64,000 nucleotides of DNA from Ectocarpus siliculosus (Eukaryota; Sar; Phaeophyceae; Ectocarpales; Ectocarpaceae): the NCBI GenBank assembly GCA_000310025.1, contig FN649737.1, positions 1,581,492 to 1,645,491 on the forward strand, given 5' to 3'. Shown piece by piece: positions 46,141 to 57,200 of this stretch (its first letter is position 1; every line of letters begins with the position of its first letter). The translations under genes and the position numbers were made by a program. The notes beneath the pieces are model-generated. The model was not told where the DNA came from. It was given only the letters and a program-made list of their open reading frames with translations, and ran no database searches.

Positions 46141-48059
46141 ACTTGATTTTTTACACCCTGTTCATCGAGGAGTGTTGAAAATCGGTCGAGGGTGTGTGTA
46201 TCCTGTGTCATCGAAGGTTACAGCAGTCTATGCATGCGCGCATTACAGTCTAGATTAAAAAAAAAAAGAGCAAGTCGTTGCTGCGAATCTCGATCCGAGC
46301 GAGGTACGACGCGCAGTTGTTCTTCCCCCGTCGAGCTGATAACTCGATGCATACACGTGTAGGCATCGGACAACAACAAGTGTCGGGGTCGGCCAATTGA
46401 CACGAAACGTGACGGCTCTCGGCTCGTTGTGTTCTGCGGCTGTGCCGGGCATTTTCTGTCAATTTTCTTCGTTGTTTGCACCATAAAAAATACATATCGG
46501 CAGACTCTTCAGCAGTAGACTAGACTATATCTTCGATGCATGGGAACATGCCCGCAGTTTTTTCTCTCTCTCACCACCCCACACACCTTCGATAGATCTT
46601 AGCACCTATCTCGCCTCTGGTAGCAAGTACAACGTTGTGCCCGTTCGCTACCTAGGTTACGCGTGTACGTATCATATGTCATCGTATGCACTTCCATTCG
46701 TCCACCATCTACCCGGTCATCCGTTGCTACTGCTGTCGTACCGTTCATTTCGGGGTTCGCGGTTATTTCGGTTCCAGATTTGTTTGAAACCGTTACCGTT
46801 TACACCCTCAGCGCCACTCAGCAGCAGCAACAACATCGTAGACTTTGGCTGTGCGTTCTGCGAGGCTCCGTATAGAACTACTGCTGTAGATCATGAGATA
46901 ACTTAGGCCGGCTGCTGTTGTTTCTCTCGGGCTCTGTCCACGGGAAAGAGAATAACGATTGTGTCGGTTCGGAGTGTCCCTGTCCTGATCGTCACTTTAT
47001 TTCACGAATCATTTACGAATCATTTTCTGTTCCTCCTCGGGGTAAGATACACGGAACCGGGGCGCTTATTCAACGTCATTGTGTCGCCGCGCACCTGTCA
47101 CACCCCGTTGCCTTGGTGTACATATTCCCTCTGCCCTCTCTCATCAGTGACTCGCCTTCACAAAAGCACACGCCGCGAAAGTTCTGCACTACTCCCTCGT
47201 GGCACGAGAGGGGACCATTGAAAGCAACAGGAGGCGTTGCACTGCGCTGGTGTGCGACGGCTGTAACTCGAGAAGGGGCTGTAAAACTCCGTGCCTAAAA
47301 TTCCGTGGTATTCCTTCTCCTATCATACCTTACGGAGGTGAGAAACATACGCAGCCCGCGCTATGCTACGTTTCGTATGCTGCCATTCCCAAGTGGTTTT
47401 AAACCTTTTCGTGGAGTTGGTTTGGTTGGTCGTCTCCGGACGGTGTGTGTGTCGTGCATCCGTTGCGTTTGCCGGCATATGTTGCGTATTGTTCTGCAAC
47501 TCTGACGGCTATACCGTTCACTCCAGGAAAGGATAAACGAACTCCAGGAAAGGATAAACGTTCATCATCCTTATTCTTTCGTGGCCCATGAAGATGAAGC
47601 TAGCGTCGCCTGAACGTGTGGAGTACATATGTATACTGTAGTACAGAGGGTTTCATCGGCCTCTTCGAGCCACGGGTGTCTACCCTGCTGCCCACCGAGT
47701 AGACTATGGTTAAGTCTTTCTGTTGCTGACTTGCCTTCTCAACGGCACAACAAGATTCCGTCTTCACGGCCTTTCTATGCGTACGTACCGTGTGTGTAGC
47801 CTCGCCGTCTCCATGTTTGCATAAGTTTTCAACTGCCCGCATTGCCGCTAAACATGAAAGTACAAAATGCGAAGTACCAAATACCACACATATATAAATG
47901 TGGCGTAAACCCGCGTCACACGCGGGCGGGCGTGCTGCGTAGGAGGATATCAAAAGAGCCGTCAGTCGTAAGTAGACTGCTGTAATCTATACACAAACCC
48001 CATTGCCTCATCAACCATTTGCGTCAACAGGTAGTCTCTTTTCTGGATAGTCTATTTTC

Positions 48060-48415
48060 TAAAAACCCTGACCGCTCAGGCACGCTAAAGGCGTGCCCCC
48101 CGGGCAAACGCAGCGAGGCCCGCCGCAAGCGAAAAATTTTGGGGTCAGGCAAAATCTAAGGCATTTGCCTGAGAGGGCCGATTCGTTGCCTGAGATGCCT
48201 GATTTTTGTCCTGGGCCTTTGCCTAAGAACGAAACCTACTAATTTCAAGTAACATTTTTTCAAGAATAGAGACGGGTCATACGGGGGTGATCATCGTGGC
48301 TCCTCTCCGTGTGTAGTTTAGAGCTGCTGTAGGAGCAATCAGGCAAAAAACACCGCCTCAGGCAAACATCTCATAGAAACGCCCTCTCAGGCAACACGTC
48401 AAGCATGCCCGATCG
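48060..48415. repeat. Inverted-repeat-rich element built on TTGCCTGAG/CTCAGGCAA
   Basis: The left half carries GCATTTGCCTGAGAGGGC, TTGCCTGAGATGCCTGA and GGGCCTTTGCCTAAG. The right half carries CCGCCTCAGGCAAAC and CGCCCTCTCAGGCAAC in inverse orientation. The two halves could pair into a long imperfect hairpin, as in foldback-type MITEs. Exact termini and target duplication are not visible. Confidence 0.6.
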
Positions 48416-48623
48416 GTCAGGGTTTATAATACGGTATTTTCTCAAGTATTTTCCAAGAACCTCATCGCCAAACCATTCGTTCACAAGAAGACAGTCTCGC
48501 CTACAGCCTCAAAACGTCTGCACCCGCCATTTGCGTTTGTCGCCCCGTGCTTGCGATGCGACCGTCGGATCGCAGGCTCCCATCGTTCTTCACGCTTGGC
48601 GGTGAAAAAAAAACACCCAGAAG

Positions 48624-48860
48624 ATGTGGAGTGCTTCCCTAGGGCCGGTGACGGTCTCCATCGGGACCATCTGCATCGCAGTTGTCGCGATAATGTTCTT
48701 CTGCTGTTTGTGCTGCCTCCTCAGCCCGACGTACAGGAATGTGAGGGCAGGGAAATCCGTTCCTTTTGGCGGGCAGAAGTTTGACCCGACCGCAGAGGGA
48801 ACCATTTGGCCAAGCAGGCGAGGGCAAAGGGCAAAAATCGACATCCCTTCTGCTGTATGA
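48624..48860 (+). CDS. Possible single-pass membrane microprotein (78 codons) or terminal exon
   Basis: The ATG at 48624 opens a frame ending in TGA at 48858-48860. After a short N terminus the sequence VTVSIGTICIAVVAIMFFCC continues into LCCLL, forming one membrane helix that ends in a Cys cluster, followed by a basic, hydrophilic tail (TYRNVRAGKS, GTIWPSRRGQRAK). Cysteines at the membrane edge would suit palmitoylation. A possible acceptor (CACCCAG) lies six bases before the ATG-containing segment, so this may instead be the last exon of a longer gene. I do not recognise the family. Confidence 0.45.
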   Translation: MWSASLGPVTVSIGTICIAVVAIMFFCCLCCLLSPTYRNVRAGKSVPFGGQKFDPTAEGTIWPSRRGQRAKIDIPSAV

Positions 48861-51248
48861 CATCTCTAAAAGTCTCTCTTTTTTTAAGGAAACAGCCAGC
48901 GTTTGTGCGTGCCGGTCGTGTCGGGTTGGATTTTCTCTCGGGAGAGTTACTCCATCTCGTAACGATGTCTGCGTCCGTTGTAGTGGATAGTGCGCGGACG
49001 AATCATGTGTTTCTTTTTGTGCGGTGGTCGTGGTGCATGCCGTACTGCTAAATGCATGCACCCGACAATTGCAGGTCATCCATGTGTACGTGTTGTAGTA
49101 CTCTAGCTGCTCGGTCCGAGAAGGCATCGATGCAACAAGAAACATCAACAAGTTCCATTGTGCACCGCCGCATTCGTGTATGAATACTTGTTCGGTGTTG
49201 TCGGTGTTTTGAGATGCCTTCATGCACGTAACCCCCGACTTTTGAAATCCGGCCAAGTATTGCCGACGTTGATTGGCCAGGGTTCATTCGAACGTTGGGA
49301 CCAAACAGCAGTTGATCGTGCCTTGGAGAGCGTTGTGATTGAATGCACATTTGTTGAATGAAACCGCCGTATTTGTTATGGCAAGTAGAGGTCATTTGGG
49401 TGGAGGACTACACACTGCGTTTGGTAACATTCGCGTGCGGCCAGACTGGGGCATGTGTTGGCTTCACCACCGGGTGTTTAGCCGGTAGATATTGTCGCTG
49501 CTTTCGGGTACCCGTTCCCATTTTTGTTGCCTACAGGAGACTAGATGTGCTCTGGTGGATTCTGTATAAAACGATGGCACGTTATCTCTCGATGGATCTT
49601 GCGTAGGGTATATACGTGGCCATCGCTGTAGCGCCAACGGCAATATGCTTGTTGTCTTGTGTTGGGCGCCTTGTCGCGCGTTCTTTTTGTTTCCGACGCA
49701 GGGCAGCTCAGGTGGTTTTCGTTCTTTGAATTGTCCCACTGTTGCGACCGACGTTTCTTTTACGTGTTCCGTTGACTGTTTGTTTTCTGTGTTTGTGGCT
49801 CTATCACTAGCATCGACCGTATGCGTGTGTGCTAGAACCGCCGAGAATGCGTTCTTGGGGAGGGGGTCAAGTCGTACCATTCCTCGGATGTGGTTGAGAC
49901 AAAAGCATGGCCTAAGGGGTTGATTGCCTCAGCCCAATCACACCTAAACAACTTTTGGTTGCTATGTTGCCCCCCATCGTTTCGGTCTGACTCGAGGACT
50001 CCACGGCATCAACCGAGGGCAACATGAGGGGGGGCACAGGCTCTACAAGCATTAACAAAGCCAACCCCAAATGTGGCCCATCCAAACATATTTTGCACAA
50101 CCGAGGTTGCCAGCATCGGACGTGCAGTACCGGTAGCATACGGACACCGACCGGCGCAGCGATAGGCGGCAGTTCCCACTGTGTTCTCACGCGTTGTTTT
50201 GCGGAGGGTATAGGCAGTGCGGAAGTAACTGCAGTTTCCGTTCTCTCGGAAAGGGCAAAAAATACTTCAGAATCTCCCCTGCCAAGCACGCTTCCCCGAC
50301 GAACGATTTTCATGTGTTCGCTATCCTCTGTGCAAGCACAGCCTTCGTATCCAGTCCCCACGTGCCAGATCGTACCAGCTCCCTTTGATAGGAACGTTTT
50401 CAACCATGCCAAAACATACACACTACGTCGACTCTCTCGTATCCTGGACTCTATCGCAAGTAACACGTTTATCTTGGGCACGCAAGCGCCATATCGGCCT
50501 ACACCCCTGGGTGCCTTCTTCACACATACCATCGGCTTGGTAACCTCCGTGAAACAGGTCTTGCGCTCGTGACGACACAAAGTAGATGATCTGAACCAAG
50601 CACCCACAATTATCGGCCTTTTTATCCAAGACATTCTCGAAAAACTGAAACCAAACCAATCATTCGGAAGCAATTCCATCCTCTGGCGTGCGTACCACGA
50701 TTGTAGGAAGACTACAACACGCTTGACATGCCTTGTACGACTATCCATATACCGCGGGCATTTTTCGCACGTGAAGACATCGGCACGTGCAAAAGGGTGA
50801 GCACGGAGGGCTCAAGTTTGCCCCCCAACGGTTTTGGATGCAGCTCACCCCGTTCATGCGTCATATACCCCATCATAAAATCGAGCCAGCCCCAACGCGT
50901 GCTTCGCTGGGCGAACCCACCAACGACGCGCTCGGCGACTCGGTCCCCGCTCTGTAGGGACGCGGGGGGTAATGGTCCGAAGGAGCCAGCCGTTGGCCGC
51001 ACAGCCACTCGTCAGAATAGCGGGCCTGTCAGTCGACATCATGTCGCCCGGCGTGTCGTTGAACAGTTGGCCAATGCGCGACACTCGCGCTTGCAGACCA
51101 CGACAACAAGCCTAGCCGTCAGCGCGTCCCTCGAAAGCTGTTCTTTGGCCGTCGAAACGCCCGCAACAGGCTTGGGGGTACTCGTCACCATTTACCAATG
51201 GTTAGATGGTGCTATCGGTGACAGTAAAATGGGTCCTCGTCCCCAGGT
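48861..51248. other. Region downstream of the CDPK gene, no recognised gene
   Basis: The only notable content is a set of long unidentified minus-strand frames (49912-50748 and neighbours up to 51084), described separately. Nothing else could be assigned. Confidence 0.45.
49912..50748 (-). CDS. Unrecognised 278-codon minus-strand open frame
   Basis: The frame is unusually long for non-coding DNA in this window and lies about 500 bp beyond the CDPK stop on the same strand. Local segments look protein-like (FLSKGAGTIWHVGTGYEG, GSVLGRGDSEVFFALSERTE), but no domain is recognised. Overlapping minus frames extend upstream to 51084 in other registers (AILTSGCAANGWLLRTITPR), suggesting one older coding sequence broken by indels. 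The plus strand carries a 182-codon frame over the same DNA. A decayed transposon gene, an unknown host gene or chance are all possible. Confidence 0.3.
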   Translation of the reverse strand: MDSRTRHVKRVVVFLQSWYARQRMELLPNDWFGFSFSRMSWIKRPIIVGAWFRSSTLCRHERKTCFTEVTKPMVCVKKAPRGVGRYGACVPKINVLLAIESRIRESRRSVYVLAWLKTFLSKGAGTIWHVGTGYEGCACTEDSEHMKIVRRGSVLGRGDSEVFFALSERTETAVTSALPIPSAKQRVRTQWELPPIAAPVGVRMLPVLHVRCWQPRLCKICLDGPHLGLALLMLVEPVPPLMLPSVDAVESSSQTETMGGNIATKSCLGVIGLRQSTP

Positions 51249-54200
51249 TTAGAGCCGTCGCATCATCTCTGAGAACTCGTCGAAGCTAATCTGCCCATCG
51301 TGGTCCATGTCGATGTCTTCAAGCATTGTCCGTGCGCAGTCCTCGGATCCCAACGCCTGTTGCCGTAGGAATGAGATGTTGACGGTGAGGATGACACATC
51401 TGCCGCATGGATATTCATATCGTTGAACATTCCCTTTGACCCAAGAGGGAATGAAGGCTGACAAATACTCATCGGGGTGGTGGCCATTCTCTCGTTCTGA
51501 AGTTGACAGTTTGTAAGCCTGGAGGTCCTTTTGTGGCACAAGTCCTGGCAAGCCATGTTTTAATAAGTCAAACGCGTGTTGACGCGGTGACACAGTACAG
51601 CCGATTTTTCCTCGTGTGCACCACAGGGCTGGTCAACACGGAGACCGCACTCTCGACGCGTGAGATGCAAGAGCCTTGGCACTCCAGACGTGCTTCCGCT
51701 GTCGGGATACGCTCTCGGCAGGCAGACAACATGAAACAAGCAAACGACAGAACATCCTCCGCAAGAAGTACACGTTTGAAGGACAGCAACGGCCGAGTCC
51801 TAAAAGCACAGAGACAACACCATAGCATACTAGCCACATACCTTCGGGAAACCTTCGGGGGTACTGGAAACAGGGAGGGGTGGTTTGCCCAAATGATGCG
51901 TAAGGATGCTACGGGCCCAGCATGACGAATAGGCCAAACGTGAACCGAAGGTGGGCAAACAAGTACCCTACCTAGCCCAACATCCTAATGTTTCGTTTCC
52001 GACACAGGAATTCTACGAGTGGTGGCAGGAGAGTCAACTTTGATCGTGGAAGAGTCAACTAGTTGCATCGGTGGCATGGCGCAAGATCGATACGGAGTTT
52101 GATATCTCACCTCCATCAGGTCTGATTTGTTGATGCTTCCCGTCCCCTGCAAATCGAAGTGGTCGAAGGCCTTTCTCAAGTTTTCTCGACGAAGAAAGAT
52201 TCCCTGGGAGCAGCAGAACAGTACGGTTTGGTTTTGCCTTCGGTTAAACCGAGGGTGCGGCTAGCCATCCCAGCCGCGCCTTGCTGCAGGCGTTGTGCGC
52301 AGTGACGGGCACGGAAGGTTGATGCGGAACGCTCGTTGTGCACGGCTTCCCGCAAGAGCGGGGGTGGGAACTCCTTACATTCTAGTACTCCAGGAACGCA
52401 ACAACCTGGTCTAGATGTAGAATGGCAGTGACGGTAGAAGATGATTGGCCGGACTGACCCCTCCCTCTCCCGCATGCAAGCGTTGGCCGGAAGCGCGAAC
52501 TCGCGTAAGGCAGTGCGCAGGGATGGAATGAAGCTAATACCAAGGAAATATCAACATCGGGTCGTTTGTTGTGGGTGGATGTACTTGAGGTTTCCAAGCC
52601 CTCGATGCTGCATCTCGTACGAGGTACAGTCCACATCATGAGGACCCGACAAGAACAGGTTTCTTTCTCGCCATGTGATTGGGTGTGCTACGTCATTACA
52701 TGAATCTACCGTTTTGTGGGTTTTCGAGAACACCGGAGCCGCTTGTGAAGTGTCGATATCCATGTTCTGCGCCCCACTCCCACTATCTACCACAACAACA
52801 CAATCAATCGCTACCAGCTCCTACCGCCGCTGCTTCTCTCGTTACTACTCCAACTACGGCGGCGTACCTTTTCCATCGTGGCAGCAAGGAAATTTCGGTA
52901 GTCCAATTTCTTGTCCATGGAGTTGAGCAACTCCAGCACCTCTGCCTGCATCCCCACCATTCCTTCCGAAGCAATCACCTGTTGATGACATCATCACAGG
53001 AGGCGAGGGAAACGGAGAGAGGGGGGGCGGGAAGAACATTTGAAGTAATCACAAACAGAAGCAATAAATGTTCCAGAGAACATGACTTCAGCAATTGTGG
53101 CGAACTTAGGAGTGCCGCGGCCGATGGGTGGTATCGTTACTCCCGGCCCCGTCGGAACAGCCAAGAAATGAGCACGCGTCTGTGCGGATTTTCTTCGAAA
53201 GTGGTAAATGTTTCGAGAAGCTGAAACGACGGTTACCGTGGAAGTACCTTCTCAATCTTTCGGGATAGATGCAATTTCTAGCAGATGCTGGATAGGGCTC
53301 CGGCAAATTCTCTGTATACAGTAAACTAAACAGCTGCAACAACCATGCGACGACGACCACAACAACAATCATAACGACCACAAACAGCAACAGCAGTATG
53401 AGGAAGAAACGCAAAAGCAACGACACCGGTTGCGAGGACAACCGCCAGCACTGCCACCACACTACCAAACAATCTCAAGAACAACAAGGCCTCCTACTGT
53501 GTATGGTCTCAAGAGGAGCGCCAAGTGGAGTCCCTTCACTTGAACCGATGAGAGGCACCTTCCTAGAAGTTCTATTATAGTCAAAATCTCTACCGAAGGA
53601 AACGCATGTGACAGACAGTCAACGAACCATGTTCGATCGGAGGGGCTCACTCAAGCGCGACGTAAGGATGATAGATAATTGAGACAAAAAAAAAAACGTT
53701 ACAGTAGGAAATAGCATCACCTGCTGGAGCTCGTCCACCGTGATTTCTCCATCCCCGTTCAAATCCAAAGAGTTGAAAACCTTGCGAAGGTGACCCTCAT
53801 CCGCGCCCCCAACATCCTGCCGCAGACAAGCAGCAGGCATGCGCAGACGGTGTTGGTGTGAAAGGTATCTATCGGCCAGTAGTATCCATAGCAGCATCTA
53901 CGTGCAGATTGTGTTGGTGTGGAGGTGTCTGGCTAGTCCCTAGCACTGCATAGCACAGCAGCAGCACACCTTCGACGAAAACATGAGTAGTAGTGGACGA
54001 ATACGAATGTGGCCAAAGCAGAGCCATACACCATCGTTGGCGCAGTGCAAGACTAGTCGTGGGAGGGTTTCCCACGGGTGGATTGATGGGTGCTCCTACC
54101 GATCTTACCTCTGCGATGACGTTGAGGGCGATCTTCTTGAGGGCATTGGCGCCGGCAAACCTTCGCAGCCGATGGTTCAATCGTAATGCGCTATCCCGCA

Positions 54201-57200
54201 ACGTTTGAGCCGCCGCATCGCCGCTCATTACCTGAAGAAAAGCAAAGAAACACCTTACGCTTGACATGAAAAGAGAGTACTCGCCCCAAAAAACTCGAAA
54301 TAAACGAATCGCTGCCCTAGGAAGACCCAACCCAAAAGCCATGAAACCATGGTCGGGCAAGAGAGGCAGATTCCATAGCTTCAACTGGAAGCTCGAAGCT
54401 GAGATAACAATAGATAACAATGGTACCTATGAGAGGCGATGATGGTTAAATACTCCTTCAATTTTCAAAAACCGTCATACACGTCATCCTGCCCAGACCA
54501 AGCACGAGAGGCAATGCACTAGACACAGAACACGGCGCCTGCAGAGCTGCCTCGTCACCGTATTCGCGCGGCAAAACAGATTCGCGCCGCACGCCTCCTC
54601 TGGTCACCTTTTCGAACCACGGGTGGACGAGCGCCTGACTTGCGGTCAGACGTGCCGTGGGGTCCTTGACGAGCAGCTTCCTGATGAGGTCCCTGAAAGG
54701 ACACGCACGGTACGGTTGATCGGTCACACAAGCGCGGGGAACGCTGTCCGTGGTTTCGACATCCACCAGCACACTTAGTATCTGGCTACTGCTGCAGCAA
54801 ACGTGTAAGAATGTTCGTCACAGGATCCTTTCGTCGGAGACCTCGTCTGATACTTCGTCCAAGACTGAGATTTCGTCGGAGATTTCGTCGGAGATCTCGT
54901 CGGAGATTGTTCGTTGGCGATCTCATCGGAGACTTGGTAGAAATCGTCCGAGAATCGCCGGAGGATGAGATTTCGTCGGAGACTGCGTCGGACACTTCGT
55001 CGGACACCTTTTCGGGTCGCCACGTCCATTTTCGAGAGAGATCCGGTACGTCGGACGTTGCTCATTGTCTTGTGCTCTTCCCGCCCCCGGGCTAAGGCCC
55101 TATTCGCAGCTTTGCGGTGCCACAGATGAGACCAGCACCATTTCCGCGACAACGCATGCCTTCGAAGCAGCACACGAAGGTTGCGTCTAAATCCTCGAAT
55201 CCGACTCTCGGTTCATGATATGTTGAGTTCCTCCTAACGCTAGAAAAGGCGGAAATCCGACGGACGACTTTTGGTTCTACTTCTGCACCCTCATCGTCGC
55301 ACGGTAGGACAGAAGTCCCCTTCTCACTTGGCGTCGTCGGACACGCTATCCCACTCGGGGCTGAGGAAGCGGTAGTCGACACGCTGCACGGCTTTGAAGA
55401 TCTCGGCGTCGTTGGCGCCATGGAAGGGTGGGTAACCGCACAGGAGGATGAACATGATCACCCCGATGGACCACAGGTCGCAGGCCTTGTCGTACTTCTT
55501 GGACAGAACTACGGTGCCAAAAACAAAACAAAAATAGGCAAAATATTAACATTGCACAAGGTCATGGTAGTGGTGGGGCTTCGCGACCCACCGCTGCAAG
55601 CTGCATGGGTGCACTCGCCGCCCCAGCCACACGCGGGAAGCATGCAAGACAAAGGGAAGCCAAGAGCGCTACATGCATCCGAGCAAAAAGTGGGTGACAC
55701 ACCAAACGGGTGGTACATACCCGTGTCAAAAGCTGGGTCAAACAACTTGATGGTCCGCAGAGACCAGCGTGCGGCACACGCGTACTGGCAAATACATAGA
55801 AGCAAAACTCGGGGCGGGGTGGGCACGGTCGGACTCTGCTTCCGACCACGGCGTAAAAAAGGTAAGCTAAAAGGGCATATTGTGGGCTGGTACCATTGTG
55901 TGCGTACAGTCACAGGCTTGTTTCTGCCACAGCTACAACGCCAAGGGAGACGAACATGTAAAAAATTACTTGCCACAGCTACAATGTCAAAGGAGACAAA
56001 CGTGAAACACTACTCGATAGTTGCAACCGCCGTCCGATTGTTTGTGAGGCAGATGACCGTCCAGACACCCAATGGAAAAGATAGATGAAACGTTTTTCGC
56101 GGGGCTGGGGGGCTAGATCAGGATCATATTGGCGTCACGGGCTTATGCACGCGTGCGCACATCCGGATATATTCATGCGTTGGTGCTCTGGATATTTCGG
56201 ACCGTTGGAATCTATGTCACCTCTGCTAGGTAGTTGTGCGACTTATGGTGCTGAAAGAAAGTCGACCACCATGAGACGGCAACAACAGGGAAAAGCGCGG
56301 CTACTAGCTGGCAGGTTGAAGAACAGGCACAGCAGCTTCGAAAGCATACGTGCGTTCGCTGTGTACAGTGTGATGTGGGCAGTACTGCGTGGGACGCGTT
56401 CGAACTTAGCCTAGGGCACGAGCTTCGAGCTTTGCTTCGGGAATTCTGACTAGCCGACCTTCGGGCGCAATGTAGTACGGCGTCCCAACCCTGGTTGTCA
56501 TCGCCTCGGACCCGTCCTCAAACCTGGACAGACCGAAGTCGATAATCTTCAGATCGGCCTATTCAGTACAGCACGATGCGGTTCCACAAGCACGGTTTGG
56601 GTGGTTAAAGGCATGTTCGGTGCAGCTGGTTGGATCGAGCATCTATGCCCGTTCGAGAGGATTGGTGTGTGCCATTGAAATGTGCGTAGTTATCCAACAC
56701 ACGCATGACATTTCATGCAGCAGTAGTGACGCGATGATACTGTAAACAATGGCACAGAGTTACGGTGCCTGAGGCACGGTCACTTGAAATTCGTCGCAAC
56801 CGCCAAGTAGCCACAGCAGTGTCGACAAAACGGTGTGTCTCGGTCGGTCTAATGCGGTGCACCAAGCGCACCGACCTAGCGTGAGGTCGTCTCGAGGACG
56901 TCAAGGCTCCCGCAGTGACAGAGCGATCACTCACACCCTGGTTGTGTAGCCGGTAGCTGGGGGGGGGGGGGGGGACTCCTAATCGTGGATGCCGTAATCG
57001 TTAGAACATTGACCTCCCATCCCTACAAAACCGAGACGGAGCACGCCGGGTTCTCACCGGACCAGGCTCTCACATCACCAAGCGCGAAGCGCCGTGAGGT
57101 ATTCGGCGAGTCGCACGAAGGGTGCGCTGCATCCTGCTAACGGTGTTCGGCATCTTGTGCTTACTTCCTTGCGTACGAATGACAGCTGCGTATGACATAA

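Larger units (their letters stand above)
43688..48623. other. Region without a recognised gene
   Basis: No domain or phase-consistent exon chain was found. Minus-strand frames at 43232-43891 and 43602-44297 mostly mirror ligase exon 16 or low-complexity sequence, and a 201-codon minus frame at 44576-45181 lacks recognisable features. The region includes a family B element copy (46001-46140) and an inverted-repeat element (48060-48415). Confidence 0.45.

Noticed and set aside
56990-57065. Another tRNA-like sequence
   Set aside because: Only a loose A-box and a poor B-box (GGGTTCTCACC) are visible, with no credible cloverleaf.
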